A stretch of 55,648 nucleotides of DNA from the NCBI GenBank assembly GCA_009784815.1, contig WQXN01000005.1, positions 1 through 55,648 of the forward strand, written 5' to 3'. The stretch is from Alphaproteobacteria bacterium (lineage in GTDB: Bacteria; Pseudomonadota; Alphaproteobacteria; Rs-D84). The notes under the pieces were generated by a model. The model made no database searches, was not told the DNA's origin, and saw only the letters and a program-made list of their open reading frames with translations. Positions 17,345 through 26,356 of the stretch are shown here, one piece after another. Position 1 is the first letter of the stretch. The number at the start of each line of letters is the position of its first letter. The position numbers and the translations under genes were made by a program.

Positions 17345-19180
17345 ATGGGATTTACTTCAAAGCAACTTAAGTTAATGGCGAATTCGGCGCGACGATTGTC
17401 GCTGTTCCAGATTCAGGGCGCTAATTCCGGGCATCCGGGCGCGGCGCTTGGCGCGGCCGATATTATGACCACCATCTTCGCCAACCATTTGCGGTTTGAT
17501 CCCAAGCATCCCGACTGGCCCGAACGCGATAGGTTTGTTCTGTCCATGGGTCATGCAAGCGCGCTGTTGTATTCGGTGCTTCATTTGTCGGGCTATGACA
17601 TTTCCATGGAAGACCTTAAAAAATTCAGGCGGATAAATTCCAAAACCCCCGGTCATCCCGAAGTCGGCACACCAGGAGTGGAAGCCGCCACCGGGCCGCT
17701 TGGCCAGGGTTTCGCCATGGGCGCGGGCATGGCTTTGGCCGCGCGGCATCAGGGCATTAAGAATCATACTTATATAATGTGTTCGGACGGCGATCTTATG
17801 GAGGGCGTTACGCAGGAAGCGATATCGATCGCGGGTCTGCAAAAGTTGAATCGCTTGATAGTGCTTTGGGACGACAACGAAATTTCGATCGACGGGCGCG
17901 CGCAGATGAACGAAGATCAGGTCGCGCGGTTCCGCGCCGCCGGATGGAACTCCGTGCGCATCGACGGCCATGACTGCGGGGCTATCGACAAAGCCATTGC
18001 AGCGGCCAAAAAATCCGACAAGCCAACATTCATAGCGTGCCGCACCATCATAGGCATAGGATCAAAATGGCAGGGCGCCGCAACCGTTCACGGAAATCCG
18101 CTTGAAGATTCCGACGCGGTGCGTTTGGTCGGAAAACTTACAAAAGAATCAGACGACGGGTTATGGAAGAAGATAAAAACGGCGAAGGCAAACGGTAAAC
18201 GGAAAAAGGCAAATGGAAGGATAAAAGTTATTATTCCGAAAGTTAAGGATATCGAGTCGACGCGCGCCGTGTCAGGAGTGGCGTTGGAATCCATTGTGAA
18301 AAAATACGGCGGCAGTATAATCGGAGCGACCGCCGATCTTGCCGGCAGCACAAGTGTTCTTACAAGCCACAATAAAAACATCACTTCGAAAAATCCATCA
18401 GGCAACTTTATAGAATTCGGCGTGCGCGAGCATGCCATGGCCGCCGCCATGAACGGCATCGCGCTGTGCGGGATAAAGACTTTCTGCAGCACGTTTCTTG
18501 TATTTTCCGACTATATGCGTCCGGCGATCAGGCTTGCCGCGATAATGAAAGTTCCGCAGATATTTGCGCTTACCCACGACAGCATAGGGCTTGGCGAAGA
18601 CGGCGAGACGCATCAGCCGGTCGAACATTTGGAATCATTGCGCGCCATGCCGAACATCAACCTGTTCCGGCCTTGTTCCGCGGCCGAAGTCGCGTTCGCG
18701 TGGGAGTATGCGTTGAATAGCAAGACCATTCCGACCGCCATCGCATTGTCGCGTCAAAAGTTTCAGATTGGGCCCGCCGCGCCGCGATCTATGATAGAAA
18801 AAGGCGGCTATGTGATAGACGGAAAGGAATTAAATCGCAGACACGTCACCATAATTGCGACAGGCAGCGAAGTCGCGATCGCCATTGCCGCAAGAAAGCT
18901 TCTTGCCGCCCAAAAAATATCCGCCGCGGTCGTGTCCATGCATTGCGTGGAATTGTTTCGCGCCCAGTCCGACAAGTACCGCGAGTCCGTATTGCGCAGG
19001 GATTCCAGCATAGTGATTTCCCTAGAAGCCGGAGCCGCCAACGGTTGGCACGAGTTTGCGGATTTCTGCATAGGCGTAGATAAGTTCGGTTTGTCCGGCA
19101 GCGGTGCGGCGGTGATGGAAGCCTTCGGATTTACCCCTGAAAAAGTTGCGTCCCGGATAATCGGGTTCATATCAAAATGA
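17345..19180 (+). CDS. tkt: Transketolase
   Basis: Thiamine-diphosphate enzyme of the non-oxidative pentose phosphate pathway. The 611 residues are slightly shorter than the common 650-670. The N-terminal ThDP-binding domain shows GHPGAALGAAD, TGPLGQG and the motif GDGDLMEGV-like CSDGDLMEG with WDDNEISIDG. The central domain shows the FGVREHAM helix and HDSIGLGEDGETHQP; a C-terminal domain follows. A Lys/Asn-rich linker (about residues 276-298) sits between the first two domains. The gene downstream overlaps it by four bases. Confidence 0.96.
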   Translation: MGFTSKQLKLMANSARRLSLFQIQGANSGHPGAALGAADIMTTIFANHLRFDPKHPDWPERDRFVLSMGHASALLYSVLHLSGYDISMEDLKKFRRINSKTPGHPEVGTPGVEAATGPLGQGFAMGAGMALAARHQGIKNHTYIMCSDGDLMEGVTQEAISIAGLQKLNRLIVLWDDNEISIDGRAQMNEDQVARFRAAGWNSVRIDGHDCGAIDKAIAAAKKSDKPTFIACRTIIGIGSKWQGAATVHGNPLEDSDAVRLVGKLTKESDDGLWKKIKTAKANGKRKKANGRIKVIIPKVKDIESTRAVSGVALESIVKKYGGSIIGATADLAGSTSVLTSHNKNITSKNPSGNFIEFGVREHAMAAAMNGIALCGIKTFCSTFLVFSDYMRPAIRLAAIMKVPQIFALTHDSIGLGEDGETHQPVEHLESLRAMPNINLFRPCSAAEVAFAWEYALNSKTIPTAIALSRQKFQIGPAAPRSMIEKGGYVIDGKELNRRHVTIIATGSEVAIAIAARKLLAAQKISAAVVSMHCVELFRAQSDKYRESVLRRDSSIVISLEAGAANGWHEFADFCIGVDKFGLSGSGAAVMEAFGFTPEKVASRIIGFISK

Positions 19181-19800
19181 TTTTCATGATGCCAAACGGC
19201 GAGGAAATCCCCATAGAAATAACCGTGCGCCGCGGATCAAAAAACATAGTGATCCGGCCAAAGTTTTCGCCCGCACGCAGAATTTCCGTATCGAAACCGT
19301 GGCATGCTTCCAATTCCAGTGTTATGGAATTTTTAGAGCGCAAACGCAGCTGGCTAGAGAATGCGTTTGCAAAAAACGAAAAGCAGGAAATAGCGGTCGG
19401 CGGCAAGGTCATGATTTTGGATGAAGAACATATAGTTCAGCACCCAAGCCGCGCCCGGCTAGAGCGTTTTGTAAAGCAGAAATTTTTGGAATATGCAAAG
19501 CGCCGCGTCGCGGAGTATGGCGGCGCGATCGAAAAAAAGCCATCGCGCATAACTGTTCGCGACACCAGTTCCAGATGGGGCAGCTGCTCGGCCGCGGGCG
19601 CGCTGTCGTTTTCTTTTCGGTTGGCTTTCGCCCCGGAATATGTCGCACGGTATGTTATAGCGCACGAGATGGCGCATTTACTGCACTTTGACCATTCGCC
19701 TCGGTTTTGGGCCGACGTCGGACGCATATACGGCCCCGGCTGGCAAAGGGCGAAAGATTGGCTTACAAAGAACGGGCAGACGTTGCATAAGTATTTATGA
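19177..19800 (+). CDS. YgjP-like (DUF45) metallopeptidase-fold protein
   Basis: A 207-residue protein with the zinc motif HEMAH (163-167) followed by H173 in HFDHSPRFW, the DUF45/WLM-type gluzincin pattern, and the family stretch RDTSSRWGSCS upstream. Members are predicted zinc hydrolases, some tied to DNA-protein crosslink or nucleotide-related roles; the substrate is unknown. It overlaps the transketolase stop by ATGA and is probably translated from the same mRNA. Confidence 0.9.
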   Translation: MIFMMPNGEEIPIEITVRRGSKNIVIRPKFSPARRISVSKPWHASNSSVMEFLERKRSWLENAFAKNEKQEIAVGGKVMILDEEHIVQHPSRARLERFVKQKFLEYAKRRVAEYGGAIEKKPSRITVRDTSSRWGSCSAAGALSFSFRLAFAPEYVARYVIAHEMAHLLHFDHSPRFWADVGRIYGPGWQRAKDWLTKNGQTLHKYL

Positions 19801-19871
19801 CAAAAAATGCTGGCGAAAATACGACTTCGCTAATATTTTTGAAATTAATTTATTTTTTAACGTATTTATGA

Positions 19872-19877
19872 TATAAT
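19872..19877 (+). promoter_or_regulatory. -10 box TATAAT before exported Gly-zipper protein
   Basis: TATAAT lies about 27 bases before ATG 19904, with a GGAGAGGG ribosome binding site between. The -35 is AT-rich and weak. This gene therefore has a normal leader, unlike several neighbours. Confidence 0.5.
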
Positions 19878-19903
19878 TATTTAACTAGTTCGGAGAGGGC
19901 GTC

Positions 19904-21634
19904 ATGTCAAGATTAATTATATTTGCGTTTATTGCGGTTGGTTTCGTTCATATCGCCGAGGCACAGCCGGTGCGCCGCGATCCGCGGCAGACCATGCTTC
20001 ACAGCGCGGGCCAAGGCGCGGGGGCAGGAAGGCAGACGGTTTCGTTCGTTAACGCCCCTAATCCCGAAGACCGAGGCGCAGGCGGCGTAAACCTTGTGAC
20101 CGAAATGCCGCTTATACTGCAGCAACAGTTCGAGACCGAGCTGGCCGCCGAGGAAGCCTTGCTTGCCATGCCGCTGCCGGTGCGCGTCGCAAGTCGCGAG
20201 CTTGAGATGATGATAAGGACCGGCGATATTGAGGGTTCGGGCGGGGTGGACATGGACACCCTTACCATGTGCGCGGCTGTGAATCCGGGCGCCATGATCG
20301 CTTGGGACAGGCCGACTTACCGCGGAGTCCGAGGCGGAGTCGGAATCGAACAATACACTTGCGTAATGGAGGTTGAATTAGTAGGCATGCTTGGCACGCA
20401 GCAGTTGGTTTTGGCACGCATGAATGTTCCCGCCAATTCCAGTTTCGTCTGCAATCTTGAAAGTTTTCCGCCCGAAGGATTTTTGCCAGCGATTGAACGA
20501 GTCGAACTTCCGCCCGATCGCGAGCCCACAATGGACGACGTGCGAAGCGCCATGGATCGCGAGCGTAGGCGCGGCGGCGGCATGAGGACCGTCACCGGAG
20601 TTATAGGCGGAGCTTTGATGGGTAATATTATGGGTGCTCCGGCGGCAGGCGACGAAGGAAAATTCATAAGCGGCGGGCGCGATCGCATAATAACCACCGT
20701 TGCCGGAGCCGCAGTCGGAGGAGGCGCGATGTACGCCACAGGCCAAGTAGGTCACACGGCGGGCGTCGCGATGGAAAGCGCTTTGATCAGCGGCGCGGGC
20801 GGCGCGGTGTTGGGCAACATGGCGGCCGGAGCGTTCGGCAGCGGATCGACTTTGGCCATACGCAAATGCACGGTATTAAATCAGGACGGCGAATTCAACT
20901 GCCTTATGGGAGTTGTCAGTAAAGGCGATACGGAACACTCTGCAAGATGCCGCGTCGACGAGGGGAATTTCAGGACAAGCTGTTGGGTGGCAAATGAAGA
21001 AAACGGGCCATGGACGCGTAGAAATTGCCGTAATTTTAAAAGCAAGGAAGGCTGTGTGAATGTCGCCACAAGCACTTTTGAAACCGGCAAATGTTCCAAT
21101 GCAGAAAAATTCAACGCCGCCGAGAATCCAAATGCCAGGATGCCGGACGGAGTGTACTTGGAAGGAACCTGCATGGCCGGAGGAACCGAGACGCGGCTTG
21201 TCATGACCATCGATAAGACTTCCGCTACTCTGAAAGATTTCAAGGACAACTGCAAAACCTGGGTCAGGGATATTTGGAACGTGAACAGTCTTGGCAACGG
21301 CACCACGTTATTTTCTGAGCTTACAAGGGAACAGTGCGGCACGATTGAGCCATTTATCAAGGAAGCCGCCGACGGAGGAATAGTCGACTTTAACAATCGC
21401 GCAAGGCTTGGCGGCACAGTCACCGGCGCCGGAATGGGAGCGGGAGTCGGAGCTTTCGCGGGCTATCAGCGCGCCGAACAGGAAGTCGCGGACAGATATT
21501 TTGCCGCCGTGCAGGAATATGCCGACGTGCTGCGCAAGTTTCATTGTCGAAGCGGAAACGCTGATGGCACGATCAACCGTTATCTGGGTCAGTACAACGA
21601 AACGGTTATAGTTCCTGCAATGATAATGCCATAA
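19904..21634 (+). CDS. Exported protein with glycine-zipper segments and Cys-rich middle
   Basis: A 576-residue product with a signal peptide (1 to about 21, ending AEA). Glycine/alanine-rich zipper-like membrane-active stretches occur at about residues 225-305 (for example TVTGVIGGALMGNIMGAPAA) and again near 500-525. Between them (about 320-465) is a Cys-rich region with about a dozen cysteines. The protein is likely periplasmic or outer-membrane associated. No family is recognised with confidence. It is monocistronic: a terminator follows directly. Confidence 0.8.
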   Translation: MSRLIIFAFIAVGFVHIAEAQPVRRDPRQTMLHSAGQGAGAGRQTVSFVNAPNPEDRGAGGVNLVTEMPLILQQQFETELAAEEALLAMPLPVRVASRELEMMIRTGDIEGSGGVDMDTLTMCAAVNPGAMIAWDRPTYRGVRGGVGIEQYTCVMEVELVGMLGTQQLVLARMNVPANSSFVCNLESFPPEGFLPAIERVELPPDREPTMDDVRSAMDRERRRGGGMRTVTGVIGGALMGNIMGAPAAGDEGKFISGGRDRIITTVAGAAVGGGAMYATGQVGHTAGVAMESALISGAGGAVLGNMAAGAFGSGSTLAIRKCTVLNQDGEFNCLMGVVSKGDTEHSARCRVDEGNFRTSCWVANEENGPWTRRNCRNFKSKEGCVNVATSTFETGKCSNAEKFNAAENPNARMPDGVYLEGTCMAGGTETRLVMTIDKTSATLKDFKDNCKTWVRDIWNVNSLGNGTTLFSELTREQCGTIEPFIKEAADGGIVDFNNRARLGGTVTGAGMGAGVGAFAGYQRAEQEVADRYFAAVQEYADVLRKFHCRSGNADGTINRYLGQYNETVIVPAMIMP

Positions 21635-21641
21635 AGTATTT

Positions 21642-21671
21642 AAAAAAAGCCCCGCGGAAACGGGGCTTTTG
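21642..21671. terminator. Bidirectional rho-independent terminator
   Basis: AAAAGCCCCG and CGGGGCTTTT form a 10-bp stem around a short loop, with A-run and T-run on the two sides. It sits between the convergent exported-protein gene and ssb and can serve both. Confidence 0.9.
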
Positions 21672-21681
21672 ATTTTATCTA

Positions 21682-22122
21682 TTAAAACGGGATGTCATCG
21701 TCTATTTGGGCGGGTTGTTCGGGAGCGCGGTTGTCCGATCCGCCGCCTGCGCCCGCTTCACCGGCCGAACGGCCGCCGCTTAACAGCACCAAGCTTGCGC
21801 CTATCGTATTAAGGGTGACTTCCGTCGAGTATTGATCCTGGCCCTGCTGATTCTGCCATTTGCGGGTTCTTAGCTGGCCTTCAAGATAGACCTTAGATCC
21901 TTTGCTTAGAAACCTTTCGGCGACTTGCGCCAGGCCCTGATTGAAGATCACAACGCGGTGCCATTCTGTTTGCTCTTTCCGTTCGCCCGTGGCTTTGTCC
22001 GTCCATGATTCCGACGTCGCTACGCGCAAGTTAACGACTTTGTTGCCGTTATTCAGCGTTCTTGCTTCCGGATCCGCGCCCAGATTTCCCACCAATATTA
22101 CCTTGTTTATGCTTCCAGCCAT
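21682..22122 (-). CDS. ssb: Single-stranded DNA-binding protein
   Basis: A 146-residue SSB. The OB fold covers about residues 1-110, with the typical start [16 protein letters not shown] and the EWHRVVIF strand. A Gly-rich linker leads to the acidic tail DDDIPF, which recruits repair and replication proteins. Divergent from the cupin gene; a shared 75-base promoter region separates them. Confidence 0.97.
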   Translation of the reverse strand: MAGSINKVILVGNLGADPEARTLNNGNKVVNLRVATSESWTDKATGERKEQTEWHRVVIFNQGLAQVAERFLSKGSKVYLEGQLRTRKWQNQQGQDQYSTEVTLNTIGASLVLLSGGRSAGEAGAGGGSDNRAPEQPAQIDDDIPF

Positions 22123-22197
22123 GTCTAGTTCTCCTTGATTTCCAACAAGTTATAGTATAGATTGAGTCCGAAAGCAAGAAGAAATAGGAACAGAATA

Positions 22198-22563
22198 ATG
22201 GCGAACAGCTATAAAGAGCTTGAGACCGGCGAACGCCCATGGGGCGGGTGGCAGGTCATTTCAATCGGCAGAAACTATGTGATCAAAAAGGTCGAAGTAA
22301 ATCCAGAGCACCGACTGTCCCTGCAATACCACAATCATAGGGCGGAAGTCTGGGCTATAGTCAGCGGATTGGGCGAAGTTGTTATTGGCGAAGAATCCAG
22401 GCAGGTCAAGTCCGGCGATTGCGTCGGCATACCCCAAGGCGTGACGCATAGAATCACCAATATAGGCGAAGACTTGTTGGTGTTTATCGAAACTCAGAAC
22501 GGCAATATCTTGGACGAATCCGATATAGTCCGCATCCACGACGATTATCAAAGGATTAAATAA
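22198..22563 (+). CDS. Cupin, mannose-6-phosphate isomerase type II-like
   Basis: A 121-residue single-domain cupin. It opens with the phosphomannose isomerase stretch RPWGGWQVI and has the metal-binding pattern HNHRAEVW (His, His, Glu) and the second motif GVTHRITNIG. It matches the C-terminal isomerase half of bifunctional mannose-1-phosphate guanylyltransferases, here free-standing. It would interconvert fructose-6-phosphate and mannose-6-phosphate for glycan synthesis. ATG 22198 is chosen for the AGGAA site eight bases upstream. Confidence 0.88.
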   Translation: MANSYKELETGERPWGGWQVISIGRNYVIKKVEVNPEHRLSLQYHNHRAEVWAIVSGLGEVVIGEESRQVKSGDCVGIPQGVTHRITNIGEDLLVFIETQNGNILDESDIVRIHDDYQRIK

Positions 22564-22616
22564 GGGAACCGTTAAGATAATTAGACCAAGCATTTATTTA
22601 ACTTCCGATTCTTTCC

Positions 22617-22645
22617 TTGATTTTTTAGGTATTTTGTGATATAAT
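22617..22645 (+). promoter_or_regulatory. Promoter of the phosphatase gene
   Basis: -35 TTGATT (22617-22622), exactly 17-base spacer, -10 TATAAT (22640-22645). The predicted +1 is about 22652, only about nine bases before an intrinsic terminator. Confidence 0.7.
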
Positions 22646-22660
22646 GCACAAAACGAACCG

Positions 22661-22684
22661 ATGACCGCTTGCGGTCATTTTTTT
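22661..22684 (+). terminator. Leader terminator/attenuator in the 5' untranslated region
   Basis: ATGACCGC and GCGGTCAT pair perfectly around a TT loop and are followed by seven T. It lies between the promoter and the phosphatase start, so most transcripts may stop after about 33 bases unless read-through is allowed. Confidence 0.75.
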
Positions 22685-22704
22685 ATATAAAAAAGGGAAA
22701 TTCC

Positions 22705-23184
22705 ATGAAACAAATTTATGAAAATATATTTATAGGAGATGATAACGACTGTATGAAATACGCAAGAAATCATGAAATTGCAATAATTCATGCTTGCAAA
22801 ACATGTCATAAAAAAGAGCTTGGATACCATGGCTCTTTATCGGCGGAACACCCGCATTATCTGGTTTATGAAAAAGAAAATCACTTGTTTTTAAATATGG
22901 TGGATGCGCCGGTGGAGTTCTTGCCAAAGTTCGCCAATCCGATGTTCAAGGAAGCCATGAATTTTATAACAGCTAAAAAAATCTTAATTCATTGCAATCA
23001 AGGGTTATCGCGCTCGCCGTCAATCGGAATGCTTTATCTTGCCACAAAAAACATTATTCCTGATGGCGACTATGAATCTGCCGCAAATGCTTTTATTGCG
23101 ATATATCCTGATTTTTCCCCGGGAAATGGCATAAAACAATATATGAAAAATAATTGGGATTATTTAATTCGTTTGAATTCATAA
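22705..23184 (+). CDS. Dual-specificity (DSP-type) protein phosphatase
   Basis: A 159-residue cysteine phosphatase of the eukaryote-like DSP/PTP superfamily. The P-loop is HCNQGLSRS with nucleophile C97 and R103, and the likely general acid is D67 in NMVDAP. It would remove phosphate from Tyr/Ser/Thr or a non-protein substrate. ATG 22705 is preferred over an upstream frame because AAAAAGGGA precedes it and the upstream ATG falls in the terminator stem. AT-rich codon use differs from the flanking genes, hinting at transfer (inference). Confidence 0.88.
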   Translation: MKQIYENIFIGDDNDCMKYARNHEIAIIHACKTCHKKELGYHGSLSAEHPHYLVYEKENHLFLNMVDAPVEFLPKFANPMFKEAMNFITAKKILIHCNQGLSRSPSIGMLYLATKNIIPDGDYESAANAFIAIYPDFSPGNGIKQYMKNNWDYLIRLNS

Positions 23185-23420
23185 GTATTTTTGATGTTTT
23201 TATGAAAATATTTTCCTTTTGACTTTGCCTTCATTAATTCCGAATGGACGTTTGCAGGAACATCAGAATATTCATAAATGCTGCCGCTTTTGAATTCAAT
23301 AACAAGAACGCCGGAATCAAACCCGACGCTTTTAAGGTTGCTGGATTCTACGGGTATTCTGTCGGCATAAGCCGATAGAAACACAAAAGCAAATAAGAAT
23401 AAAACCGCAATCTTTTTCAT
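23160..23420 (-). CDS. Exported KTSC-domain protein
   Basis: An 86-residue protein with a signal peptide (1 to about 19) followed by a KTSC domain: the pattern S-N-L-K-S-V-G-F, then LVIEFKSGSIYEYSDVP and the SKGKYFHKNIK end. KTSC domains are short beta-rich modules of unknown function, often fused to or near phage and lysyl-tRNA synthetase genes. It is convergent with the phosphatase and overlaps it by 25 bases. Confidence 0.85.
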   Translation of the reverse strand: MKKIAVLFLFAFVFLSAYADRIPVESSNLKSVGFDSGVLVIEFKSGSIYEYSDVPANVHSELMKAKSKGKYFHKNIKNTYEFKRIK

Positions 23421-23493
23421 AAATCGATTTTATTGGGTTTTACGCCATAAGTCAACTTATGGTCTAATATCTTAACAGTTACCCAAATAAAAC

Positions 23494-23521
23494 TTGAAAA
23501 CTTGCACACGGGTGCTATAAT
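23494..23521 (+). promoter_or_regulatory. Promoter of tRNA-Ser
   Basis: -35 TTGAAA (23494-23499), 16-base spacer, -10 TATAAT (23516-23521). The predicted start is about eight bases before the mature tRNA 5' end. Confidence 0.75.
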
Positions 23522-23535
23522 CGGGCGTAACTTCC

Positions 23536-23625
23536 GGAGAGATGGCAGAGTGGTTGATCGCGCCCGCTTGGAAAGCGTGTATACTCGCAAGGGTATCGGG
23601 GGTTCGAATCCCCCTCTCTCCGCCA
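23536..23625 (+). tRNA. tRNA-Ser, anticodon GGA
   Basis: The acceptor stem GGAGAGA pairs with TCTCTCC, followed by discriminator G and an encoded CCA. The anticodon GGA is at 23570-23572 in the loop CTTGGAAAG. A long variable arm (ACTCGCAAGGGT region) is typical of serine tRNAs, and the T arm GGGGGTTCGAATCCCCC is perfect. It reads UCC and UCU codons. Confidence 0.97.
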
Positions 23626-23686
23626 TTAAAATATCGTCTAAAATCAATGAGTTGTATTGTTACTAAACCAACTAAAGGACAAAACT

Positions 23687-24766
23687 ATGAGCAGCGCAAG
23701 CGACGCGATATTCAAACAAGCATACGACTACCACACCATGACTCCCGATCAGCAGCGCGCCGCAAGTTTAGCGCGCAAGCTTGATGAGATTCAGGCAATA
23801 GACGAAGGGCGGGCAAGGATACTTTCTCCAGGCGAAGCGCGCGAGGCAATGGCCGCGGCGGCCGAGGGGATACAAGCCGCCAAGCGCAATTCGTCAGGCC
23901 GAACAAAATATTTCTTTTTTCCCAACAATCCGCTTGCGAAATCCCTTGTATACGACACGAATTTTAATCCGGCAAGAAACGGGGCTTTCTGCGCGCTTAT
24001 AGACACTTTTCTTGTAACCGAAGGCCGTCCCGTGACCGAGGTCGAGTTTCGCGATTTATGGCTGCAGAAGATATTTTCGCGCGGTTTGATCGCGGAAGGC
24101 TGGTATTCTCCGCCCCCGTTCGGCGCGGCGGTACTTTTCGGCCGCAACGACGATCCCGCCCGCATAAGCTATACGCGACTTAGATACGAAGAATTTTGGC
24201 CCAGGTCCGAAAACGTAGTAGACTGGAAAAGCGGATTTATGTACGCGTACTGCTCGCCCGTTCATAAGGAAACCGGAATAATCGGCGATATGTCCGTCTG
24301 TCTGTATTTCGGCGAAGACGAACGGCTTCGCGCGCATTTCATCAACGCGTACCGCGCCACGGCCGAGCTTTTGGAACAACTGCCAAAGGTTTCAAATTCA
24401 AAAGAGCTGTTTGAAAAATCAAACAGCGTATTCCAAAAATACAATCTTGCGAACAATATCGACAGCATGAACGATCCTTTGAACAACAATGTCGGACACA
24501 CGTTTCCTTCGATTGGGAAAATAGACGCGGACAGCCTGACCGACGAACAGAAAGACCAGCTTAGCGGCGCGCGCATATTTATAAACGGAGGCGAGCCGCT
24601 TGAATTCACAGACGGAATGCAGTTTACGATCGAGCCGCAGTTGGTATCTACGCTTGATTCATCGCTGCCAAAAGTGACGTTTCATTACGTGGCGAAAAAG
24701 GTTCCTGAAGGCTATCGCCTTTGCAACATAATCAATATCCTGTCTGCAAAATACAGGCTAATTTGA
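23687..24766 (+). CDS. Unknown cytoplasmic protein
   Basis: A 359-residue product with no signal peptide or membrane segment. An Ala/Gln/Glu-rich helical N terminus (about 1-65) precedes a mixed alpha/beta body. No family is recognised. ATG 23687 is chosen because AAAGGA lies seven bases upstream; the longer frame from 23657 starts in the tRNA trailer. The gene directly after the tRNA lacks its own obvious promoter, so it may be read from the tRNA promoter. Confidence 0.7.
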   Translation: MSSASDAIFKQAYDYHTMTPDQQRAASLARKLDEIQAIDEGRARILSPGEAREAMAAAAEGIQAAKRNSSGRTKYFFFPNNPLAKSLVYDTNFNPARNGAFCALIDTFLVTEGRPVTEVEFRDLWLQKIFSRGLIAEGWYSPPPFGAAVLFGRNDDPARISYTRLRYEEFWPRSENVVDWKSGFMYAYCSPVHKETGIIGDMSVCLYFGEDERLRAHFINAYRATAELLEQLPKVSNSKELFEKSNSVFQKYNLANNIDSMNDPLNNNVGHTFPSIGKIDADSLTDEQKDQLSGARIFINGGEPLEFTDGMQFTIEPQLVSTLDSSLPKVTFHYVAKKVPEGYRLCNIINILSAKYRLI

Positions 24767-24791
24767 CAATTCCCCCAGAATAGTTTAGACT
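24763..24791 (+). promoter_or_regulatory. Promoter of the coiled-coil membrane protein
   Basis: -35 TTGACA (24763-24768), 17-base spacer, -10 TAGACT (24786-24791). It overlaps the stop codon of the preceding gene. The leader is about 20 bases. Confidence 0.65.
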
Positions 24792-24816
24792 GAAGTACAG
24801 CAAGCGAGAGTTTATC

Positions 24817-25449
24817 ATGGAAAACATTGAAATATTGAAAGAAATAATACGGTCTAATGTCTTTATGGGGACCGCCGCGTCGTTCGTCACGATCGTGGGA
24901 GCGCTTTGGGGAATCGGGGCATGGGCGCAAAGGAGGGGTGAAAAGAAGCGCGGTGAAGAACAAAAGAAGCGCGATGAAGAACAAAAGAAGCGCGATGAAG
25001 AACAAAAGAAGCGCGATGATAAAATATTTAACAAAATAGATCAGGTCAGCAATGATGTCAAGGTTCTTGCCCAAAAAGTCGACAATAACCGGGACGAGGC
25101 TAAAAATAGAGACGACGCCCTGGCGAATCAGATCGGCGCGCTTAGAAACGATTTCGATAAAAAGTTCACCGGGCTTGAAAATAAGTTCGGCACGCTTGAA
25201 GCAGAAGTAACAGAGATTAAGAAATCCCTGCCCGAACATAGAACATGTTATGATCTTCAACTTTTGGCCAAGCAGGTTGCATCTAATATTACTTCGCATA
25301 ATAATCTTACCGGAGTAGTCAATACCATGCAAATGGAAATAACGAAAGGCATGACTGAAGAGGAATTTAAAGAATATGAAAGAAAAATGAATGAAAGCGT
25401 AAGGGCAGTTCATAAGGCAATGGATCCAAGAAACGCCGGTAAACCGTAA
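24817..25449 (+). CDS. Membrane-anchored coiled-coil protein with in-frame tandem repeat
   Basis: A 210-residue protein with one N-terminal transmembrane helix (about residues 17-37), then a charged coiled coil to about residue 150. The heptad EEQKKRD is repeated about four times (residues about 44-72), encoded by a 21-base DNA repeat. The C-terminal part is acidic and helical. It resembles other bacterial coiled-coil linkers between membrane and cytoplasm, but no function is assigned. It is convergent with another membrane protein, 30 bases apart. Confidence 0.75.
   Translation: MENIEILKEIIRSNVFMGTAASFVTIVGALWGIGAWAQRRGEKKRGEEQKKRDEEQKKRDEEQKKRDDKIFNKIDQVSNDVKVLAQKVDNNRDEAKNRDDALANQIGALRNDFDKKFTGLENKFGTLEAEVTEIKKSLPEHRTCYDLQLLAKQVASNITSHNNLTGVVNTMQMEITKGMTEEEFKEYERKMNESVRAVHKAMDPRNAGKP
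24941..25024 (+). repeat. Tandem 21-base in-frame repeat, four copies
   Basis: The unit is close to AAAAGAAGCGCGATGAAGAA plus C. Copies 2 and 3 are identical, copy 1 differs by one base, and copy 4 diverges at its end. Copy-number change would lengthen the coiled coil by one heptad without a frameshift. Confidence 0.9.
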
Positions 25450-25479
25450 TGTTACTTATATGCTAATCCCAATCCAGCG

Positions 25480-26283
25480 TTAGATCAGCGAAATATGTTC
25501 GTCCAGTATCGCGAAGATTTGCTTTATGCGTTCGCGGCCCGATTCAACCGCTTTCTTAAACAAGCCAAGCACGTATATTTCCGTATCGGTTATATTGTCG
25601 CCTTTGTCCACGTATCTTCCCAAAATATCAAAAATAATATACATACCCTTTTGCGAGATGTTAAGTTTTTCGAAAACGGCCCGATCCATTACGCCATTAG
25701 GAAGGTTCTTGTCCCGGCTCCATACGACGACGCATTCCTTGTACACCAGCCCCGTGCCTTTTTTCGAACATTCCGCGATTACTTTCCTATCCCTTGCCAG
25801 TTGGTCTATGTCGGTACAGCATTTCCTAAATTCAAGAAGCAGATCTTTAAGTTTTTCGTCGACCGGAAAGGCAAAGCCTATGTCGTTGCAGATTTTCGTT
25901 ATGTTGACCGCGGGAAGATTAATCTCTTCGTCCAAATCCTGATTTTTTGCGGACAGTATAAAGGTAAATTCCTTGTAAAGTTCGTTTCTTAGGTTTACCC
26001 GCATTTGGAAAACGTCGAAGTCGTACTGTTTCTGAGCGATGTTTTTTTGTTCTTCAAGAATACGCTCTTGCTTGTCGAATGATTTTTCCGAAAGCTCTTT
26101 CTGTTGGTTCATAGTGCCCAGCTGAAACGAATAGATAAGGGCGGTACCCAGCAACGCTATCAAGGTAAGCTTGGATTCCGGGCCGGAGCCTTCGAAGAAC
26201 AGCGCCACGCAAATCAGCGCAACGCCAAGCACGGCGGATATTAAATAATGATAATTTTTCAGCAAGGGATTCATATCAATCAT
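25480..26283 (-). CDS. Membrane protein of unknown function
   Basis: A 267-residue protein. Two adjacent transmembrane segments (about residues 12-30 and 36-56) are followed by a charged coiled coil (about 58-90) and a helical soluble domain with several Cys. No family is recognised. ATG 26283 or the ATG three codons later could be the start. The layout (two membrane helices plus cytoplasmic helical domain) recalls small sensor or scaffold proteins, without further support. Confidence 0.7.
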   Translation of the reverse strand: MIDMNPLLKNYHYLISAVLGVALICVALFFEGSGPESKLTLIALLGTALIYSFQLGTMNQQKELSEKSFDKQERILEEQKNIAQKQYDFDVFQMRVNLRNELYKEFTFILSAKNQDLDEEINLPAVNITKICNDIGFAFPVDEKLKDLLLEFRKCCTDIDQLARDRKVIAECSKKGTGLVYKECVVVWSRDKNLPNGVMDRAVFEKLNISQKGMYIIFDILGRYVDKGDNITDTEIYVLGLFKKAVESGRERIKQIFAILDEHISLI

Positions 26284-26356
26284 TATATTGCGGGTCCTTG
26301 GAAAGTCAAATATTTCCTGTATAATTTTATACGTATGTTTTTTCTTTGATTTATGG

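Noticed and set aside
18175-18240. Insertion or repeat expansion inside transketolase (Lys/Asn-rich stretch)
   Set aside because: It lies at the natural linker between the first two domains, the frame is intact, and the units are too irregular for a tandem repeat.
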